From Minisyncoccota bacterium (GTDB lineage Bacteria > Patescibacteriota > Minisyncoccia > Phycocordibacterales > SBAW01), in NCBI GenBank assembly GCA_020050775.1, contig JAGVKC010000065.1:1-8546 (forward strand): a stretch of 8,546 bases of DNA, written 5' to 3'. Of this stretch, positions 5,979 through 8,546 are shown one piece after another. The notes beneath the pieces were generated by a model. It was not told where the DNA came from and searched no databases. It saw only the letters and a program-made list of their open reading frames with translations. A program made the position numbers and the translations under genes. Numbering within the stretch: the stretch's first letter is position 1; every line of letters starts with the position of its first letter.

Positions 5979-6605
5979 ATGGAGAGTGTAAAACACGCGC
6001 ACCTGCAGCTTAAACTTTGTGTCTCTGGCGCTGCAGAGACTGGCCATTGCGGTATTGATGCTTATGACAAAGGGCTAGAACTAGGCCGCCAAATCGCTGC
6101 GCAAGGCGCGGTGCTCGTCAACGGCGCCACTACTGGTTTTCCTCTGTGGTCTGCGATAGGCGCGAAAGAAAAAGGAGGCTTTACTGTAGGCTTTTCTCCT
6201 GCTGGTTCTGAAAAAGAACATATTGAAGGATATAACCTTCCAGTGGAGTACCTAGACATCATTGTCTACACTGGTTTTGGGTTCCCGGGCCGTGACCTCA
6301 TCCTTACGCGCTCTTCCGACGCTGTATTTTTTGGCTGCGGCCGCATCGGCACCATACATGAGTTCACTATAGCGTTTGAAGACCGCAAACCGATTGGCAT
6401 ACTCGAAGCAGACTGGGAACTTGATGAAATCATCAAAAGTATTTTAGAGAACGGCCACAGGCCTAACGATTTAATTGTATTTGATAGCGACCCCAAAGCT
6501 CTCGTTGAGCGCGTCATGGAAAAAGTCCGTAAGGACAAAGCTGCACGTGCGTCATTTCATTTTGAACCGTCCGCAGATGGCAGGCCTGTGCAAACCCGGG
6601 GTTAA
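5979..6605 (+). CDS. LOG/SLOG-family (TIGR00725-like) nucleotide-binding protein
   Basis: A 208-residue Rossmann-like protein of the SLOG superfamily, which includes LOG phosphoribohydrolases and nucleotide or molybdenum-cofactor carriers. Visible marks: KLCVSGAAETG (12-22) as first strand and phosphate loop, LVNGATTGFP (46-55), GFPGRDLILTRSSDAVFF (101-118), and GCGRIGTIHEF (119-129), the counterpart of the PGG-x-GT-x2-E motif of LOG proteins. The PGG is replaced by GCG, while GT and E128 remain, so cytokinin-type hydrolase activity should not be assumed. The C-terminal tail (about 188-208) looks disordered. It follows the beta-CASP gene after 12 bases and is probably co-transcribed; no Shine-Dalgarno precedes ATG 5979. 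Substrate unknown. Confidence 0.75.
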   Translation: MESVKHAHLQLKLCVSGAAETGHCGIDAYDKGLELGRQIAAQGAVLVNGATTGFPLWSAIGAKEKGGFTVGFSPAGSEKEHIEGYNLPVEYLDIIVYTGFGFPGRDLILTRSSDAVFFGCGRIGTIHEFTIAFEDRKPIGILEADWELDEIIKSILENGHRPNDLIVFDSDPKALVERVMEKVRKDKAARASFHFEPSADGRPVQTRG

Positions 6606-6621
6606 TCTAAAATTCAGGGTT

Positions 6622-6627
6622 TATACT
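6622..6627 (+). promoter_or_regulatory. Possible -10 box upstream of the 143-residue orphan
   Basis: TATACT in the 78-base gap after the SLOG gene. No -35 and no TG extension are found, so this is only a candidate start for separate transcription of the next gene. Confidence 0.2.
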
Positions 6628-6671
6628 TCACAGTAGCTGCTTCTCGGATATTTGATCTTTCAATACAGTGC

Positions 6672-6678
6672 AAGGAGG
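6672..6678 (+). promoter_or_regulatory. Full Shine-Dalgarno site AAGGAGG
   Basis: AAGGAGG with a five-base spacer to ATG 6684. It is the only full-length Shine-Dalgarno in the window; most other genes here have none. It fixes the start of the downstream gene and suggests strong or differently regulated translation. Confidence 0.85.
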
Positions 6679-6683
6679 ATACG

Positions 6684-7115
6684 ATGAGGATGGATGGGCC
6701 ACAGAGTCTGGCTGCATGTATCAGCGCCTTGAAAACACTTCAGGCTGAAGCAAAACAGAGATTTGGACTTCCGTCGAACGTTGAACCACGGATGGAAGGG
6801 CTGCTTAACTGGCCGCTGCGTTTCTATGTTGCGGGCAAGACTGTGCCAGTCTGTGCAGTAGTGTCGCTTCATCGCGAACAGGGTCAACCGCCATATTTTG
6901 CGCTTCGCTACGGAGAAAAACCTGACCAGGTTGCGCTTAGAGTCTTCCCACTATGGAACGGCAAAACGTATGTCTTAGTTGTCGAAGAGCCGGATGGTGG
7001 CAGGCACCCTAGCTTGCGTCGTGCCGTAGTTCAATTGAAGGAGATCGCGGCTGAGCCGCTCCAAGCGCCTGTTGTTACTCGAGTAATGCCAACTGAAGCG
7101 CTATCTTTGCTCTAG
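6684..7115 (+). CDS. Hypothetical protein, 143 residues
   Basis: No family recognised. The start is well supported by AAGGAGG at 6672-6678; an ATG two codons later (6690) is the only close alternative. No signal peptide or membrane helix. The N-terminal third (about 6-27) looks helical, the middle has alternating strands (RFYVAGKTVPVCAVVSL at 46-62, FALRY 72-76, KTYVLVVEEP 94-103), and a further helix lies at about 108-122. This mixed alpha/beta outline suggests a small globular domain, but no catalytic motif is evident. It is separated from the SLOG gene by 78 bases and ends at a bidirectional terminator facing rplT, so it is probably its own unit or the distal gene of the beta-CASP cluster. 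Confidence 0.75.
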   Translation: MRMDGPQSLAACISALKTLQAEAKQRFGLPSNVEPRMEGLLNWPLRFYVAGKTVPVCAVVSLHREQGQPPYFALRYGEKPDQVALRVFPLWNGKTYVLVVEEPDGGRHPSLRRAVVQLKEIAAEPLQAPVVTRVMPTEALSLL

Positions 7116-7117
7116 TC

Positions 7118-7150
7118 AAAAAATCCCCTCAAGCTGGAGGGGATTTTCTT
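7118..7150 (+). terminator. Bidirectional terminator between the orphan gene and rplT
   Basis: AAAATCCCCTC (7120-7130) pairs with GAGGGGATTTT (7137-7147) around AAGCTG. On the plus strand TTTTCTTT follows; on the minus strand the tail is TTTTTT, even better. It lies between the stop of the plus-strand gene (7115) and the rplT stop (7150-7152). Confidence 0.9.
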
Positions 7151-7500
7151 TAGGAAACTTTGCTTACGAGGCGAGCAAATGTTTCAGGTGACTTTTCTGC
7201 GAGTTCGGCGAGCATTTTGCGATTTACGAGAACGCCTTTCTTGTTAAGGGCACCGATGAATTTGCTGTATGAAAATTCTCCGTTGATGCCTTCGAGGCCG
7301 GCGTTGATGCGGACAGTCCAGAGGCGGCGGAAGTCGTTCTTTTTGTCGCGGCGGTGTGCGAATGCATACGCACCAGCGTGCACAATTGCCTCCTTTGCTG
7401 CGCGCTCCTTCTTAGAGCGGGCAAAGCGGTAACCCTTCACCATTTTCAGGACGTTGCGTCGGCGCTTTAAACTAGTTTTACCACCCTTAACTCGTGCCAT
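7150..7500 (-). CDS. rplT: 50S ribosomal protein L20
   Basis: Binds 23S rRNA early in 50S assembly; in well studied bacteria it also represses its own operon by binding leader RNA. The 116-residue length is typical. The protein has the basic, long-helix N-terminus (ARVKGGKTSLKRRRNVLKMVKGYRFARSKKERAAKEAIVHAGAYAF in two runs) and the signature DFRRLWTVRINAGLEGINGEFSYSKFI around 55-82, followed by the globular RNA-binding C-terminus. It is the last gene of infC-rpmI-rplT. No Shine-Dalgarno precedes the ATG; the preceding bases are A/T-only, so translation probably depends on unstructured A-rich sequence or coupling. The 77-base gap from rpmI holds a stable hairpin with two bulged adenines. Confidence 0.98.
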   Translation of the reverse strand: MARVKGGKTSLKRRRNVLKMVKGYRFARSKKERAAKEAIVHAGAYAFAHRRDKKNDFRRLWTVRINAGLEGINGEFSYSKFIGALNKKGVLVNRKMLAELAEKSPETFARLVSKVS

Positions 7501-7535
7501 ATATTTTTTTAATTAGTATGCTTTTACTCGCCTGT

Positions 7536-7577
7536 CCCGTAGTCAGCTTTGCTGTACTACTGGGATGCCATAGTAGT
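7536..7577 (-). promoter_or_regulatory. Hairpin with two bulged adenines between rpmI and rplT
   Basis: On the minus strand CCC, A bulge, GTAGT, A bulge, CAGC (7564-7551) pairs with GCTG, ACTAC, GGG (7547-7536) around AAA: twelve pairs. The AGTAGT at 7561-7556 can alternatively pair with ACTACT at 7577-7572, just after the rpmI stop, so two exclusive folds exist, the first much stronger. No T-run follows, so it is not a terminator. It may be an L20 binding site or processing site (inference). Confidence 0.5.
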
Positions 7578-7766
7578 TTAATTAGTTCCGCCAATGTAGC
7601 GCTGCATCACCTTCGACGTAAGGACAATGCGCTGGGTGCGATTGCCGTTCATTTGGGTGGAGCGGCTCTCCTTTGCGTTGAAATGATTCTGACCCGGCTT
7701 GCGCGCAACAATCTTCCCCTGGCGGGTAACTTTGAGGCGCTTCGAAAATGATTTATTGGTTTTCAT
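7578..7766 (-). CDS. rpmI: 50S ribosomal protein L35
   Basis: Small basic 50S protein. The 62 residues match the family (usually 64-66): MKTNKSFSKRLKVTRQGKI, the KPGQNHFNAKES turn (conserved H in the middle) and the C-terminal segment TSKVMQRYIGG. It lies 60 bases after infC and 77 bases before rplT, in the universal infC-rpmI-rplT order. The ATG is one base after the second hairpin of a two-hairpin element, and an AAAGGA sequence lies in the loop of hairpin 1, not at normal spacing. In E. coli rpmI is the target of L20 translational repression, so a structured rpmI leader fits known biology, although this element differs from the E. coli one. Confidence 0.95.
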   Translation of the reverse strand: MKTNKSFSKRLKVTRQGKIVARKPGQNHFNAKESRSTQMNGNRTQRIVLTSKVMQRYIGGTN

Positions 7767-7814
7767 GCGATTTTACGAAATCGTGCCGCGCAACCGTCCT
7801 TTAAAGCGCGGCCG
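7767..7814 (-). promoter_or_regulatory. Two-hairpin leader element, copy B (upstream of rpmI)
   Basis: Read on the minus strand. Hairpin 1: GCCGCGC (7812-7806) with GCGCGGC (7791-7785), loop of 14 nt holding TTTAAAGGACG. Hairpin 2: CGATTT (7783-7778) with AAATCG (7773-7768), loop CGTA. The rpmI ATG begins at 7766, one base further. It matches the element at 4556-4604. Differences in the shared stems are compensatory: C-G replaces T-A once in each hairpin. The AAAGGA in loop 1 could act as a ribosome site only at unusual distance. Confidence 0.7.
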
Positions 7815-7826
7815 CGATGCAACTTT

Positions 7827-8345
7827 TTAATTACCCTGCTTTTTTGCTCTCTCTATCACTGTGGAGAGACCTTTCGGGCTCTTAGCGATAGGGTCTGCGA
7901 GCTTGTAGTCTTCAGGAATCAGCTTGAGAAACCGCTCGAGTCTCTCTTTGAGGAATTCGAACTCCATGTACTTGTAGCGTCCCCAGAGGAACAGGTCTAC
8001 CTTTACACGGTGCCCTTCGGTCAGCCAGCCAGCGGCCCTTTTGGCCTTTAACTGCATGTCATGATCGCCAGTTCCTATTTTGACCTGCACGCTCTTCGTT
8101 TCCGTCGTATGCGAATTGGCCTTTATGTCCCGGCGTTTCTTCTGCTGTTCGTATTGGAATTTACCATATTCCATGATTTTAGCAACCGGAGGGTTGGCGT
8201 TGGGGGAGATCTCTATAAGGTCCAGGCCGAACTCCTGGGCCTTCTCTATAGCGGCTCCAAGGGCCAAAACCCCGAAGTTCTCTGCCTCAGGGCCTATGAC
8301 GCGGACCTCCTTCGCGCGTATCTGATGATTTATGCGGGTATCCAA
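7827..8345 (-). CDS. infC: Translation initiation factor IF-3
   Basis: Binds the 30S subunit, prevents early 50S joining and proofreads start codons. The 172 residues show both domains: the N-domain RINHQIRAKEVRVIGPE to the PPVAKIMEYGKFQYEQQKK signature (about 4-70), a linker, and the C-domain KSVQVKIGTGDHDMQLKAKRAAGWL (about 84-108) with WGRYKYMEFEFLKERL (about 120-135). The frame has no ATG or GTG before RINHQ: only TTG at plus 8345-8343 serves as start, and no Shine-Dalgarno precedes it. In E. coli infC uses AUU and IF3 represses its own synthesis through that weak codon; a TTG here could work alike (inference). A promoter 22 bases upstream would give a leader of only about 15 bases. Confidence 0.96.
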   Translation of the reverse strand: MDTRINHQIRAKEVRVIGPEAENFGVLALGAAIEKAQEFGLDLIEISPNANPPVAKIMEYGKFQYEQQKKRRDIKANSHTTETKSVQVKIGTGDHDMQLKAKRAAGWLTEGHRVKVDLFLWGRYKYMEFEFLKERLERFLKLIPEDYKLADPIAKSPKGLSTVIERAKKQGN

Positions 8346-8366
8346 AGTAGTGAAAGTTGTAGGAGC

Positions 8367-8395
8367 ACTATACCTTGCAGGGGCAAGGTAGTAAA
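8367..8395 (-). promoter_or_regulatory. infC operon promoter with a perfect inverted repeat in the spacer
   Basis: On the minus strand TTTACT (plus 8395-8390, four of six to TTGACA), 17 bases, TATAGT (8372-8367, five of six to TATAAT); start expected near 8360. The perfect inverted repeat TACCTTGC-N4-GCAAGGTA (8371-8390) fills the spacer and touches both boxes. It could be an operator, or a hairpin in RNA reading through from the upstream gene. Confidence 0.5.
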
Positions 8396-8411
8396 GGCAG
8401 ACGCATATGGG

Positions 8412-8546
8412 TTAACGAGCAATCTTAATGATGCGGGCGATATGTATGTTACTTGAGAGTCCTTCAATAGTGAGTTCAAGCGACACGCCGCCAAGCGGCG
8501 CCTCGAACTCAAACTTTACATTGCCGTTCTTGTCCGCAAGTTTTTG
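8412..8546 (-). CDS. C-terminal end of an unidentified protein (partial)
   Basis: An open frame enters from the right edge and ends with TAA (plus 8414-8412), giving 44 residues: QKLADKNGNVKFEFEAPL, then GGVSLELTIEGLSSNIHI, then ARIIKIAR. It looks protein-like, with alternating strands and a basic end, but I do not recognise the family; it is not the C-terminus of ThrS, the common neighbour of infC. Its stop lies 17 bases before the -35 of the infC promoter, so infC may also receive read-through. The rest of the gene is outside the window. Confidence 0.6.
   Translation of the reverse strand, partial: QKLADKNGNVKFEFEAPLGGVSLELTIEGLSSNIHIARIIKIAR

Noticed and set aside
6592..6622. AAACCC/GGGTTT inverted repeat after the SLOG gene as terminator
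   Set aside because: Only six pairs with a 19-base loop and no T-run; too weak to claim.
7494..7751. Plus-strand open frame of 85 codons over the rpmI-rplT gap
   Set aside because: It runs antisense to rpmI and has neither ribosome site nor recognisable product; rpmI on the other strand is certain.
8330..8512. Minus-strand 60-codon frame across the infC promoter
   Set aside because: It overlaps both the partial C-terminal gene and the infC start in another frame; the neighbouring frame gives a better protein ending at 8412.
1..8546. CRISPR array, insertion sequence, prophage or toxin-antitoxin genes
   Set aside because: No regularly spaced repeats, transposase or integrase motifs, or paired small toxin genes are visible; the region is housekeeping in character.

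Overview
The window reads as chromosomal, housekeeping-rich DNA from a bacterium with a compact genome. I infer a member of the Candidate Phyla Radiation, most likely Parcubacteria. The reasons are short forms of universal proteins, very few Shine-Dalgarno sequences, a long-form nucleoside diphosphate kinase, short orphan proteins, and a spc-type operon whose map gene is followed by ndk instead of infA/rpmJ/rpsM. TGA is used as a normal stop (end of adk), so code 25 (Gracilibacteria/SR1) does not apply. The assignment is an inference, not proof.

Layout. 9-1289 (+) is secY. 1290-1575 has no gene; it carries a well-formed promoter, a structured RNA with a possible pseudoknot, and a strong terminator. 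1576-3536 (+) is a tight adk-map-ndk cluster (adk and map overlap by ATGA) closed by a bidirectional terminator. 3568-3825 (-) is a small orphan gene converging on it. 3826-4145 has no gene but holds an extended -10 promoter and a rod-like structured RNA (3960 to about 4105). 4146-4546 (+) encodes a small membrane protein readable only through a -1 shift on a T7 run with the slippery heptamer T TTT TTA. 4605-6605 (+) is a beta-CASP metallo-beta-lactamase-fold nuclease followed by a LOG/SLOG-fold protein. 6684-7115 (+) is an orphan gene with the best Shine-Dalgarno of the window. A bidirectional terminator separates it from the minus-strand translation operon infC-rpmI-rplT (8345 to 7150). At the right edge is the last 44 codons of an unidentified minus-strand gene.

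The most interesting observation: the 48-49 bases directly before the start codons of the beta-CASP nuclease gene (4556-4604, plus) and of rpmI (7814-7767, minus) are the same two-hairpin element. They align without a gap at 38 of 48 positions. The two differences inside the shared stems are a matched pair exchange (C-G to T-A, once in each hairpin), and all other differences fall in loops or in stem-1 positions paired in only one copy. This is what a conserved cis-regulatory RNA looks like, and it links a ribosomal-protein gene pair to a candidate RNA-processing nuclease.

How the genes fit together: protein export (SecY), nucleotide balance (Adk, Ndk), N-terminal Met removal (Map), translation initiation and 50S assembly (IF3, L35, L20) and probable RNA turnover (beta-CASP). 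Several control points appear to be RNA structures in place of Shine-Dalgarno sites.
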